Assembly: GCF_027943255.1 (NCBI RefSeq)
Contig: NC_072893.1
Location: 130,075,784-130,139,783 of the forward strand
From: Anastrepha obliqua
Taxonomy: Eukaryota > Arthropoda > Insecta > Diptera > Tephritidae
DNA: 64,000 nt
Reading direction: 5' to 3'
Numbering within the stretch: the first letter of the stretch is position 1; each line of letters opens with the position of its first letter. Positions 35,901 through 46,906 of the stretch are shown one piece after another. The translations under genes were made by a program, and so were the position numbers. The notes under the pieces are model-generated. The model had not been told where the DNA came from. It saw only the letters and a list, made by a program, of their open reading frames with translations, and did no database searches.

Positions 35901-36044
35901 ATTGGCATGTGTAAAAAGATCTTAAACTATCTTTTATTTGACTAAACTACCAATTTATTTGCTATTCAGCTTAATTTTTCCCTGCTGATAAACTCAAGAA
36001 ACGAACTTAAGTGGCTCAGTTACTCAGCACTTACTTTTTATTTA

Positions 36045-36980
36045 ATTAATGTCAATTTGCAGCAAAGTATTTTCAGTCCAATTCTTTCACACATGTAAAA
36101 GATATCTTAGGTTCAGAACTCCCAAATCTTCTAATTTCTGTATATTTTTTGGGACTTAACATAAAACACTAGTTTTGCATGCTTAGAATGTTCAACAAAA
36201 CTTGTGTATTGTGATTAAAGTCAATTCAGCAAATTTTTCGAAAGCAAAAGCTGCATTAAAGAAATTGTAGCCAAAAATTATTTATTATTTTACAATTCAG
36301 CTGATTTAGCAAAGCAAATAAAAGTATTCAGCTTAATATTTTTTGTCTAGCTCAGATGAATTCAATATTTTCTTATGAATTTTGGCAGCAGGTTATTCAG
36401 CCACCTTAGTTTTGGCAAGCAAAAATCAGCTCAGATTTGTGTATCAAAAAATTCTACAAATTAAAATAATTCAGCCTTAAGAGATGCAATTCAGCTGATA
36501 TCTTTATCAAAATATGCCACTGTGCACCACTTCGTAAAGAGCATAAGTGTATTGAGAAAGTAGCGCAATACTTCAAAGATACAGTCAATACCTATTGAAG
36601 AAGTAACGCTTATTAGCGTGCATCGCTTATATATTTGTACTATTTTATTCAATTTATACTCGTTCGATATACTTCAAAAACTGTACTCACTAATGTGTAA
36701 TAATTCGCATTTCATTAAATCAAACTTGTTTATAACTCATTACGTGTGGAGATCACCTGATTGAATGACGCATTAAATACATCGCATAAGAGCAAGAGTG
36801 AAAATGTGTAAAGAACCTTACAAATTAATCCATTTAAGCGAATAGAAATTTTATTCCGGTAAATTATGATTCTATAGAGTTTATTGGAAAGCAAATGCGG
36901 TGAATAGTTTTGATTTTTTTTTTCATTTAAGAGCGAACATCACTTGTGGGCATGCTTTACTCTCTTCCTCTGTTTGAAAC
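36045..36980. other. Low-density part of the ATTCAGC arm
   Basis: ATTCAGC copies continue with wide spacing (about 36229, 36296, 36328, 36395, 36469, 36489). There is no coding sequence. Confidence 0.5.
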
Positions 36981-37559
36981 ACAATTCAGCGCTTGGTTTA
37001 TGCGAAAAACATTATAAGCGAGATGTATTTTAAACTTAGATAATAAAAGCGTTGTCTTTCAGCTGCACCAATTCATATTCAGCGCACGTTGTTGAGCTTT
37101 CAGAACACATTTTTATAAGTTATAGTTCGTTCAAGTATATAAACTGTGTCAAAAATGCTATTCAGCGCTTGAAAAGCGTATATGAGTTTTAAAGAAGATT
37201 GTACACACACTAGCGCACTCATTCAGTTAAACATAACATCATTCAGCGCACTTTGCTCAGCTCACAAAAATGCCTTGCGCATATGTGTAGCAAACAAACT
37301 CATTTTGGAGCACATTCGATGCCTGAAAGTGTAATTCAGCGCGAGTTTTCTAACACAAAATCAAGTAAAAACGAATTTCTCAATTATAGCGTACAAATGT
37401 TTTTAGTTAGCGCCACTAAAACTATTTACGTGAAGCGCATGACAATATACAGAAAATACAATTCAGCGCGGGTTTTCAAACAGATAATCAGTACATTTCT
37501 TATCAAGAGTGCGCCAAAATCCATAAATTAGAATTCAATGCAAGCATTTCTTAATTTCG

Positions 37560-39960
37560 TCTATTCATTTCACTAAAGGGCAGCAATTAAAATTATAAAA
37601 TAACAAATAGGCAACAATAGCAAACATTTGCAATTGCATGCCAATCCTAGCCAGGCGTCGTTCTAATATTTACCGTAACAAATTACAAAGCGTTGGCTGA
37701 ACAAATGACAACAAACGAGCAATCAGCATGTTTGCAAAGGTAAAATGTGGCAGCAACAAGAAATGGTAGGAAAATCATGAAGCAAATGAAAATAAAAGAA
37801 AAGTAAACGTGCAACAAGGCACCAGCATGTTGCAACATATCAGCTTGATTGACGTTTTTTTTTTTGTTTTTTTTATTTTATTTTATTTTTTGTTGATATG
37901 AAATCAATATATCCATCCAGCAAACCAACCAAATGCCACAACACAGCAACAAATGCAAAGAATAACACAAGCATGCAATAAAAGCAACAAAGCTGGTAAG
38001 ACAAGAAATGGAAAGAGCAAATAACAAAGTAAGCTAGTGAACGAAAGACTTGTATAATGAGCACCAGGTAACTGAAGCCTTTCTACTACACAAATATGTA
38101 GCTATGCATGTTCGTTGGTCTTCCAACAATCCAACAACAGTAAAGAGCCAATAGTAAAATAATCACAACTGTCAATTTTGCTCATGCGGCCATTAGTGCA
38201 ACATACATTTTGTTGTTACTGGCTGCACCCAACAGCAACAGAAAATGGTTTTGCGGCTAACCAACAGCAGCACAACTGATTGTCATAGTGTTTCAACAAT
38301 AACGTGCTTTGCACACAGCTCACTGTTGATATCAATTTATCCCTCATCCATTCATTCGTCACGTGATCTTCTTGCTCGTCATCGAGTGCATCAACTATGC
38401 CATTTTTAGTTATTTCTTGTCCATTCCACTCCTTTTTCCTAACCAGTTTGATGCTGCCTAGCCCACCACCAGCCCCTCGTTGATTTGCGCGCATTGGCCC
38501 CTTTGATCTACTTGGACTGCCACTGCTTCTTCGCTTTTAAGCGCTAATTCATTGTTTGCACTTCCTTACGAGTGCGCGCTCTTACCTTCTAATTGCACTC
38601 AGTCCACATGAAAATTCTTAAATGTGAATTTTTTTCCGTGGCACTTTATCTCATTTATATTTGCCATTTTCTTCTATTTCGTTTGCCTGCTTGTTCTCTG
38701 GCACTGCTCGGTCTTGTTATTAATTTTCTGTGTCACAGTGTGAGTGCCAAGTTTTTAAAATGTTTTTTCATAGTCCATGCGTTTCGTTTTCTATGATATT
38801 TTTCATTACTCTTGACGGGCTATCTTTGCACCTTCTTTGCAACAATGACAGTGTTGCAACGTAGGTATTGTAAGGCGTAATGACAAAAAGTACATTTGAA
38901 AAAAATTAATCAGCAAAAGAGCTACACAGAATGCATTGCAAACCATCAATATCGCGCTGTGCAAGTGCAAGACACCCAGCCTGTGTCTAAGGCAGTGTGC
39001 GAAACCCTGCTACGTTGTATGTGCATAGCTGTAGTCGTAGAAAGAATGGAGGACAAATAAATAAGCCGATTGTCGATTTGGAATTTTTCCTTTTTGTAAC
39101 ATTCTTTCAATACATCTTCATACAATGTTGGATGGGAATAGCTGGTAAATGTGAAAGGTAACTCTGTAGGTGAGGTTGAAAAGTTTGCACAATTTTTTGT
39201 TTGTTTGTTTTTTTTTTTTTGTTTTTTAATCAAAATCGCAAAAAGTGAATAGAAAAGTTTAAATGCAAGAAAGGAAAGGAAATGACAATTTAACTTTAAG
39301 AAGATTTTGAAAAGAAATGTAAAAACCTTCAAAAGAAACTGAGAATTGAATGAATGATTACTTACAGCAGCAATCTGAGCGCGCATACAAAGGAGGAGAA
39401 TACGAGTATTAAAAACTATTCAAACTTGCCGCTCTATGCCGCTGGCCGGTTTGTGCCTGTTTGCAAGACATGCCAAAACAGCAGATCTGAAAGTCGAATG
39501 GCCGAATGGCAAATAAAACTGAGATGGTTGCGAGATGAGAACAAAAGCGAGGAAAAATACGAAAGAGATTTAAATTAGTAATGTGTGGCTGATGCGATAT
39601 GCATTACTAAGGAATAAAGAGTTGCAATTGCGGCGAAAACTACAAAGGACGGCAGACACTTTGAACTTTTCCAAGAGTTTTTTTACGCACAGAATCCGCA
39701 TAAACAAAGAAAAAAACAGGTCAGAGACAAATAAACATGAAAATAAATTAATTTAGAAAGAAAATAATTTAATTTTTACTAGTTTGGGGAAGAAGAAATC
39801 CATTATTTTCTCGATAGATGGAATTAACCCTTTACCTCACTTTTGTGCAAGTGGGTGAAAGAGCAGAACTGAAGTGCGAGTGATTCATTTTTCTAAGTTT
39901 TTTGGCAAAACAGCAGGACATCAATCGGTTGAGTAATTTTTTATTCCTATCAACTTTTTG
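37560..39960. other. Non-coding region, no gene recognised
   Basis: AT-rich with poly-T near 37858-37890 and 39205-39230. At 39834 a TTAACCCTTTACCTCAC phrase resembles a piggyBac-type end, but I found no matching right end. Confidence 0.45.
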
Positions 39961-39966
39961 GTTATA

Positions 39967-40135
39967 CAAGATGGCGCAAAATTAATCACCCTATTCGAAA
40001 ATTAATTTTTTAAGGTGTTAGACCGCTGCTGATTTAAAAAAACCGATCTTACTTTTACTTAGAAGATGCTCTAGTACTACAAGATGGCGCAAAATTAATC
40101 AACCTATCGGAAGATTCGCAATTTATGCAAATCGC
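39967..40135. repeat. Dispersed repeat, about 113-bp unit in two direct copies
   Basis: CAAGATGGCGCAAAATTAAT begins at 39967 and again at 40080, each followed by CACCCTAT- or CAACCTAT-like words. Between them stands TTACTTAGAAGATGCTCTAG. The same words occur in reverse orientation at 53.19-53.4 kb, so this is a dispersed repeat family. Its class is unknown to me. Confidence 0.7.
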
Positions 40136-40139
40136 GTCG

Positions 40140-43100
40140 TATGTCTATAAAATTTGATACTTCTGAACACGGCAGCTGCAGTATGCGAACAAAGTTTCAT
40201 CATTCAAAGTTATGTTTTTTTTTATTTAGTAAAAAAGCTATTCAAAAACTAGCTATGTCCCGTAAAACCAATTTTGATAAAATGGCGCGGTTTTGAATTT
40301 GGCGGTATTATTCAGTTTTTTAATAAAAAAATGCAAAATATATTAATTAAAATACTAATATGAGCGATAGCCTTTGATGTTGTGAACAACATATTAAAAT
40401 TTCACACGATTCAGTTGAATAGTTTTTTGTTTTTTGACAACAGCAGGCCGAAAAAAGTAGTTTTGAGATAATTGAGCTTAAAGTTTTGAGAGTGGATATT
40501 TTCCATTAATGCCACCGAGTGACGAATCTGACTTAGCAGGTGGTAGAATCGAAAATACTGGGAATATCCTTCCAAAAATTTGACAGTATATTCCTAAAAG
40601 CCTATACTTTCGAAATATCAACAAAAAATCGATTTTTTGAAAATTCTAGACTAAGTTAGAAAAAGTTTTCCATCAGTCAATACGTCACTCATTAGTTTTG
40701 GCACCAGTTTTTTCTTTTCATTTCATTTCACTTCAACAATCAAAGTAACTGTCAGCCGTCACTGCAGATGCTGGGCCTTGCTTTTTATGCTTATTTCTTC
40801 TCTTCCTCCACCCAACAACTACTGCAACATCGCATCCTAAATTTAGCAGTCGCCCGCTGCATTGATGCGCCCTGCATTGAACCACAATTTTCACTACACT
40901 ACCCTTCAAGTGCCTGCTTCGCCACAAAACCAGAACTCAATTACTTCCTAAAACACCACAGCCGCACCACCGTAATGCGCGCTTGTCGCTCATTAACAAA
41001 TTGCACCTATCGCCGTCAGGGCGTAGCAGTTGCTCGGCCACCGTGTTTTGCAATATTTGAGTCTGAGCCCTTTCGGCGGCAACCGTCCACTTTACGTGGA
41101 GATTCTGTAAACTCAATCTCTTACCAGCTGTATTGTGCGCAGCCTGCAGCATCGCTGCTGTATATTTGGTTTTGTGGTTTTGTTTCATTTACAACGCGCG
41201 AATATTTGTCGTTGCCTGTCTGTAGCTTCTGCCCCTGCTGCATTTGAGTAGTAGTATCGTAGTGCTGCGGTGAGTTGCTGAGTGCTGAGTACATTTGCTG
41301 CCTGCCAACAGTTGTCCATCTTCCACGGCAGCACAGCGCGTCACTTACGCCTTGACAGACAGTCAGCGACAATGCGAAATGCGCGCCGAAGAAAAGGCAG
41401 CAAAAACTACTGCATGCGAGCAGTTGTCGCCGGAAATGTGCGGTGGGCGTGCAACACTGACAAATGACAGCGGACATGTCAACAACAGTTACAACAGAAA
41501 AACAACAAGCTGTGGAATGTAACTGAAAAACTCAACATTGGAATAAAGTATTGAAGCGAAAGTGTTCGGAAATCAATTTATAACTATTTATTGTTGTGCG
41601 TCGTCGTGCTCCATTGTGTGCGGCTTGTGAGCTGTGCATTGCGATGAAGCTTCTTTTACAGTTACGTGCGTTCACAAACAATACATTTTTTCTGCAGTAA
41701 CGCAGCTCGATTTTTAAATTAACCTCAATCCCTGACAACAACCGATAAGTTTGAGTTATTTATATACTCTTACTTCGCCCAAAAACTCACCAATGTCGGA
41801 AATTGCAAAGCCAAAAGGCACCAGGCGTGGCGAAGAGTCAACAAGGGAAAAGTGTCAAAGCTTAAAATCCGCAATTTCAGCTTCCGACCGCATTCCGCTT
41901 CACAGCTTCGTCCCGCGTCTAAACGAGCCACACAAATGGCAAATGCAATTTCTTACACGTAAATTTATTTCATTTTTTATGGTATGTGTATTTAACATTT
42001 CATTTCACTTTTTTTGTTCTTTGTAAGGCAGTTGAAACTTTTACAGAATCCCATAAAAATGGAACTTTTGCTGACTTCAATGCCTGTGCTGCCGCTGCGG
42101 TACGTGGAAGTCATAAATTTGCATAAAGCATAACTTTGGTTAAAAAGGAAGAACCAGAAGTAAAGAATGCCAACCTCACATGTGAAGAAAGTGTGAGAGA
42201 GCCAATGTAAATGGAAGTGAGAAGCAAAAGCAATACAACTTTGTGACAAATCCTCGCCAGCAACCGGCGAAAAATAACAGTAAGTAAAAAAGGAAAAGGA
42301 GAAAAAATTGATAATAAAAGAATTGAAAAGAAAAAAGTATGCACTTATATATATGCGGCTGGCGAGAATATACGGAGTACTCAAATCAAAAAATAAAAAT
42401 TTGAGCTAACCAAAGTGCCAGAATTTATGGCAAGTAGAAAAAAATTTCGTAAAAGTGCAGTGGAATAAATTTAAATGTTGCAGAAGGAATGCCCTTACTA
42501 CCATAACGAGGGACTGCTATGAAAAAAGTGTAAGTTCGTAGTACCTAGTAACCGGCAGAAGACAAATCCACTGACGTTTGCGTTTAAAAGTTATTCACCA
42601 ACTCAAATTGAACTGTCACATGAGCTGAGTCAGGATCGAGCGTTGACGAGTGCTGGCATTTTGGCATAACAACATGACAGATTTGCGGTAACGTGTGGCT
42701 ATTTATCTTGTGGATACGGCAACAACAACAAAACAAAAGGATAAGAGCTGCTCCTAAACGAAATGAGCTCAATTTCGAGCGTTTTAAGCCAATTTGAATA
42801 AATCGCCCGCAATTTATTTGCGCAATTCAAGCGCGTAATGAGGTGAACGTATGCACATATGTATGCATGAGTATGTATACCTATTGTCAATGTCTCACAC
42901 ATGCACATATGTCTAGCACATAGTTGAGCGAAAAGGTCAACGCAGCAGCGGTCACTACTCAGCATTGATATGATGACATTCCGTAAGCGCTCACAAAGGA
43001 GGAAGAATAATAACGAATTCTCCACCCCACTTACGGGTTGGTTTGCAAAACAAGGTGACTTTGTATTTTTCTCCAAAAAAATTTATTTTTATGCACCAAT

Positions 43101-43415
43101 AGCTCTTCAAAGTGATTATACCAATTTATAAGTGACAGGTGTAAGTATAAGGTGACCAGATAGCAAAGTCAGTTTTTCCAATTGTAATGTTTTAGTAGCT
43201 ATCAAAATATGCAAATAGGCTCGCCATTTCAGCATGCATCATTTCTCGCTTTTTTTAACGAGTGGAAATTATTAAAAAAAATGTATCAAAGTTCAGGCTC
43301 AGTTGCAAATACGAAGATCCGGATTTTCGCCAAAAAAACATCTCTTCGGATGAGACATTTTTTGGCTCAACAATTACTTTAACAATCACCTTTGCCTTTA
43401 TTTGAGCGAATACAA
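40140..43415. other. Non-coding region, no gene recognised
   Basis: A repeat-like A/T-rich segment (about 40200-40700) is followed by a less AT-rich stretch (about 40740-41520) with overlapping open frames on both strands. None has a recognisable domain or codon-level signal, so I do not call a gene. Confidence 0.4.
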
Positions 43416-43419
43416 TTCA

Positions 43420-43776
43420 CAGGGTTTGATTGAAAAGTAATGAGCCTTATTTTTTTAAGCAGTTCTATTAAACCTTTTGGCTTATACAACTAATATTCTT
43501 CAAAATAGGACCCTTGAGCATCAATACACCGCTGGAAGCGGGCCTTCCACTGCAGGAAACATTTTTTAAACTCATCCGCCGTAATCGCGTTCAATTCGGC
43601 TCTCACAGTTGTTTGGATCGCCTCGATGGAGTCGAAACGCCTCCCCTCAGCTGAAGTGAACTGGGACCGGTTTCTAGTGGAAGGTCCAACGATAATTTCC
43701 CCCCACCAGCCGATTCGGTTGATCGCTTGGCAGACGCTCCGCGCGGGAAGGCTCAATACTTTTCAATCAAACACTG
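43420..43776 (-). mobile_element. Internally deleted mariner-type element (357 bp)
   Basis: The left end starts CAGGGTTTGATTGAAAAG and the right end, reversed, CAGTGTTTGATTGAAAAG; over 27 bases 25 agree. TA follows the right end, and the left neighbour is CA, a likely mutated TA. Inside is only the C-terminal end of a mariner transposase, so most of a ~1.3-kb element has been lost. It is a MITE-like, non-autonomous derivative of a different mariner lineage from the one at 34.3 kb. Confidence 0.8.
43490..43756 (-). pseudogene. mariner transposase C-terminal fragment
   Basis: The last ~50 residues (GRRFDSIEAIQTTVRAELNA, then ITADEFKKCF, WKARFQRCIDAQGSYFEEY) match the tail of mariner transposases after the third catalytic Asp. 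Residues before GRRFDS do not match; they lie where the PPYSPDLAP segment should be, consistent with an internal deletion joining the terminal region to the C-terminus. No catalytic Asp remains, and no functional enzyme can be made. Confidence 0.75.
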
Positions 43777-43779
43777 TAT

Positions 43780-44570
43780 ATGAAGATCTAGTCTATGCTA
43801 TCAACTCAACCACTTTGGAGGTGCTCGAGGCAAACATTCGAAGTACAATTGCTGAAATAAGCCCACTCATATTGAACTGAGTTATGAAAAATTGGGCCCA
43901 CGGCTTAAAATTCTATAAACACACATCTTGGCATGAATGTGAGCTTCAAAATGAAGCCTGAATAAATTTGATGTCTTAATATAATATATTTTAACTGGTC
44001 ACCCCATACAACACACGCTTTTTGGTATGCCCTTGAACTTTTCCAGCGTTGAGGTCTATATTTCCGTCCTTTGATGGGTTTTTTTCAGTTTTATATCCAG
44101 TAAAAAGCTGCCGGCGCCAAGTCTGTGTCTACATGTCCTTCCTACTACTACTTCCTGCTTCCTTTTTTGTGTTGACCGTACCACGTCTTCGCAGCAACTC
44201 TTAATACTCCACGGCATTGTAATCGAAGAAAAATATCTGTCAAATCTTAACATTCGACGGAGTCTGACATGTTTTTCTTCTTTCCTATTTTGACCGTTTC
44301 CATTGAGATGAGTGGATTTTAGTTTGACTTTCATAACCAGAAATCTGTACTTCATCGGCACCACCCTGGTCGAGAATTATGCGATGGTTCATTTGGCAAA
44401 AATTTAGCAATTTTGGAACAAAAATCGCCAAGCACACCAAAAGGCATGTAACTTTTATATCTCTCAAAAAAAAAATTAAGAAAGCAAAATGATCGACAAT
44501 TTTTATAGATAAGCATATTGGGACATGTTTACCCAGAACTTAATCAAATATAATAAAATATAAAATAATC
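43780..44570. other. Non-coding region, no gene recognised
   Basis: No recognisable coding sequence. A GGTGACCAG word near 43152 and its complement CTGGTCACC near 43996 could be inverted ends around the mariner derivative, but nine bases are too few to claim an element. Confidence 0.4.
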
Positions 44571-44572
44571 AG

Positions 44573-44585
44573 TAATGATAAGAAG
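44573..44585. repeat. SINE target-site duplication, left copy
   Basis: TAATGATAAGAAG is repeated exactly at 44895-44907. The final G is shared with the start of the SINE. Confidence 0.9.
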
Positions 44586-44894
44586 CGGCCGCCGTAGCCG
44601 AATGGGTTGGTTCGGAATTCACAGAGAGAACGTTGGTTCGAATCTCGGTAAAACATCAAAATTAAGAAAAACATTTTTCTAATAGCGGTCGCCCCGCGGC
44701 AGGCAATGGCAAACCTCCGAGTGTATTTCTGCCACGAAAAAGCTCCTCATAAAAATATCTGCCGTTCGGAGTCGGCTTGAAACTGTAGGTCCCTCCATTT
44801 GTGGAACAACATCAAGACGCACACCACAAATAGGAGGAGGAGCTTGGCCAAACACCCAAAAAGGGTGTAAGCGCCAATTATATATGTATATATA
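44586..44894 (+). mobile_element. tRNA-derived SINE with perfect 13-bp target-site duplication
   Basis: It starts CGGCCGCCGTAGCCG. The A box TAGCCGAATGGG lies at 44595-44606 and the B box GGTTCGAATCTC at 44635-44646. A body of about 200 bp is shared with the SINEs at 33.5 and 35.6 kb. The end GTAAGCGCCAATTATATATG runs into a (TA)n tail. Compared with copy A it lacks about 14 bases between the boxes (the GCGTGATTACCATT segment). The perfect flanking 13-mer demonstrates retrotransposition and sets both ends. Function: a non-coding Pol III transcript dependent on LINE proteins. Confidence 0.92.
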
Positions 44895-44907
44895 TAATGA
44901 TAAGAAG
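44895..44907. repeat. SINE target-site duplication, right copy
   Basis: It is identical to 44573-44585 and directly follows the TA tail. Confidence 0.9.
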
Positions 44908-44949
44908 TCACCTTTTTTGTTTTTTTGAATAAATCCCTTACATTCCACA

Positions 44950-46900
44950 CCATTCCCCTTCTCTCACGCATACTTCAATTGCTTTCCATTCCATTTGTCG
45001 CCTTTTTGCGAGGTGCGGTCTTTAATGTGACTATGAGAATAGCACTGTCAGCTGTCATAGTTATGCACTTTGACAGCTAACAAACAAATCAACTTAAATG
45101 GCAACAAGAGCACGAAATATGCGCCGAAATGCAACCATAAAAAGCGTTCATATCAAAAAGGAGGCAAGCAAAAAGCAATGAAGATGATAAAAAATGACGT
45201 TCATATACGCTTGTACTTTCCCATGTTGTGGCCGGATAGAATACACGAAAGCTAGAAAAAAGCACTCTCGGCCATAACAAATAGTCACAGCTCGGCATAA
45301 AATTCAAAGACAATGATACAAAGCAAAAAGCAAACAAGACAAGTGGAAGAGAGACAGAGACTTGACAGCACTCATACAAAGTGGAACATTGCATCAAAAG
45401 CCTGCTAAAAAGCGAGGCCGACATGAAAAAAGCAAGCCACCAATGAGCCTAAACGTGGAAAGCGGCAACTAAAGGGAAAGAAAAAGAAAAAATGGAAAAC
45501 AGAATACGGCGAACAGGCGGAAAAGCCCAAAAAGGCAATGTGAACAATCAGGCAAACAAAAACTGAAACTCTGTCAATGCGCGCCGGCATGCTAAAAACG
45601 GTAATGACTGACAATGCGACCCAGTCGCTAGACATACGGACTGAGCAAATGCTACATGAACATACAGCCAGTCAGCAAAATTGTCGGTGGGCCGGCAGAT
45701 TGTTTGTTCTATTGCCTACTTGGTGATGTTGTTGATGCGAGCGAGACTTCGCCGATGACAATGAAAGTGCTCGTAAAGCTTGTGTGGCGTGTAAGGGGCG
45801 CGACAATGATGCATGATGTAACGGCGGACAGTCAAGCCGTCATGTCAAGCTCATTTCATCAACTCAAATGTGTTGAGCACAACCCACTAAAGGGCCCTGC
45901 ACTGACTGCCATGTCGGCCAGCAAATAAATGACGCTCACACTGCACTGGCTGTTTGAGACAAAGTTGGCTGAAACTGTCCTACCACACCGAGAAACGAAA
46001 TCATGAAAAGAAAGCAAAACAAAAACATTGCTTGCGGTGCTGCTGAAAATGTGTAGCGTCGAGTTGAAAAAGGGAGACGCGAAGGCAATGAAAAATACAT
46101 AACAGCCCAGTGTAGATGAAGAAAGTAAGGAAAAGTGAGAACCAAACGGTGGGAGGCAGAGGCGGTTGAGCAATAAGTGAAAGACATGTCCACATTAGCA
46201 TAAGTACTCGGTGCAGTGAGAGATATGTAGAGCAGGTCGAACGCCAGAGGCACCAACCAGCTGATGACTAAGTAGTTGACCAACCAACCAACAACTACAA
46301 GCGCTGTGCTACGCTAGTGCCGGTTTGGGTAACAAGTTATCTGCTTGCTATGTCAGCAGTTTGTTTTTTACATAATGACAGTAGTAACAATAACAATTGT
46401 GCAACCAAAAAACGCTGTTCTCATTCAACCAAACAAGTGACAACAGCCTCCGGCCTAGTGACAGATTCTTGACGCAGAAGAGTCAGCCGAGCTCGATGCT
46501 GATGATGATGACGACGGAGATACGAAGAGAAGCCCATTTGTTGACATTGCATGGACATAAACTCACTTGCATGGGTACAGACCTAGGCTATGTGGCGCAC
46601 AGTGGTATTTTGGTGGTAAAAGATAAATTGTGCTCACAGAATTTCACAAATCGAATGTTGCCTCCGAGAATTAATATCTGGTCTTAGAAAAATTTTATTG
46701 AAGTTACTAAAAGATTGAACAGAGAAAACAGGCGAATTTTCAATGGATTTCAATGATATATTTTTACTGGCGTTTTTGTTTCAAATATAACCTTTTATTA
46801 GCAATTTAATTGTTTCAAAAGATATCCAAGGCGTCTGGAATCAAAGCATTATAAAATATTGCGTTTAGAATTTTCCTCGGAAGAAAACATTAGTTGGCTC
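44950..46900. other. Non-coding, purine-biased region
   Basis: From about 45.05 to 46.28 kb the plus strand is rich in A and G and poor in T. This leaves several 75-115-codon frames open on the minus strand, rich in Phe, Leu, Ser and Cys. They overlap one another and show no domain. I read them as a composition effect. Confidence 0.4.
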
Positions 46901-46906
46901 GGTCTT

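Larger units (their letters stand above)
34010..36039. repeat. 774-bp tandem duplication, copy B (interrupted by mariner)
   Basis: It matches copy A from 34010 to 34321 and again from 35603 to 36039. Between these, 1281 bp of mariner replace 25 bp of copy A (33548-33572). Arithmetic agrees: 774 - 25 + 1281 = 2030 bp. Confidence 0.92.
29520..37475 (+). repeat. Right arm of the spaced ATTCAGCGC array
   Basis: Dozens of ATTCAGC copies, most extended to ATTCAGCGC, lie in one orientation over 8 kb. Starts include 29520, 29540, 29765, 29785, 29858, 29878, 29971, 30130, 30223, 30286, 30596, 31059, 31079, 31173, 31193, 33277, 36984, 37077, 37160, 37221, 37241, 37334 and 37461. Doublets 20 bp apart recur (29520/29540, 29765/29785, 29858/29878, 31059/31079, 31173/31193, 37221/37241), and 93-bp steps recur (29785/29878/29971, 36984/37077, 37241/37334). 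A SINE, a 774-bp duplication and a mariner interrupt the arm. It is a decayed tandem repeat whose 9-bp core has outlasted the rest of the unit. Confidence 0.75.

Noticed and set aside
27290..37480. CRISPR-like interpretation of the spaced short repeats
   Set aside because: The repeat core is only 9 bp, spacers are irregular and repetitive, orientation flips, and the sequence is animal nuclear DNA without cas genes.
39834..39850. TTAACCCTTTACCTCAC, resembling a piggyBac-type left end
   Set aside because: No matching right end with TTAA was found in the next kilobase.
40768..41477. Open frames of 159 and 118 codons on opposite strands in a less AT-rich stretch
   Set aside because: They overlap each other, show no domain or signal and lack a supporting promoter or splice context. 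Chance openness in locally GC-richer DNA is more likely.
43152..44006. Inverted GGTGACCAG words that might bound a larger DNA transposon around the mariner derivative
   Set aside because: Only nine bases match and no target duplication was found.
44595..44646. tRNA gene suggested by A and B boxes
   Set aside because: The boxes belong to a SINE with a 200-bp body, TA tail and target duplication; no cloverleaf with an acceptor stem can be drawn.
45089..46283. Four minus-strand frames of 76-115 codons
   Set aside because: They overlap in different frames and follow from purine strand bias; no motif is visible.
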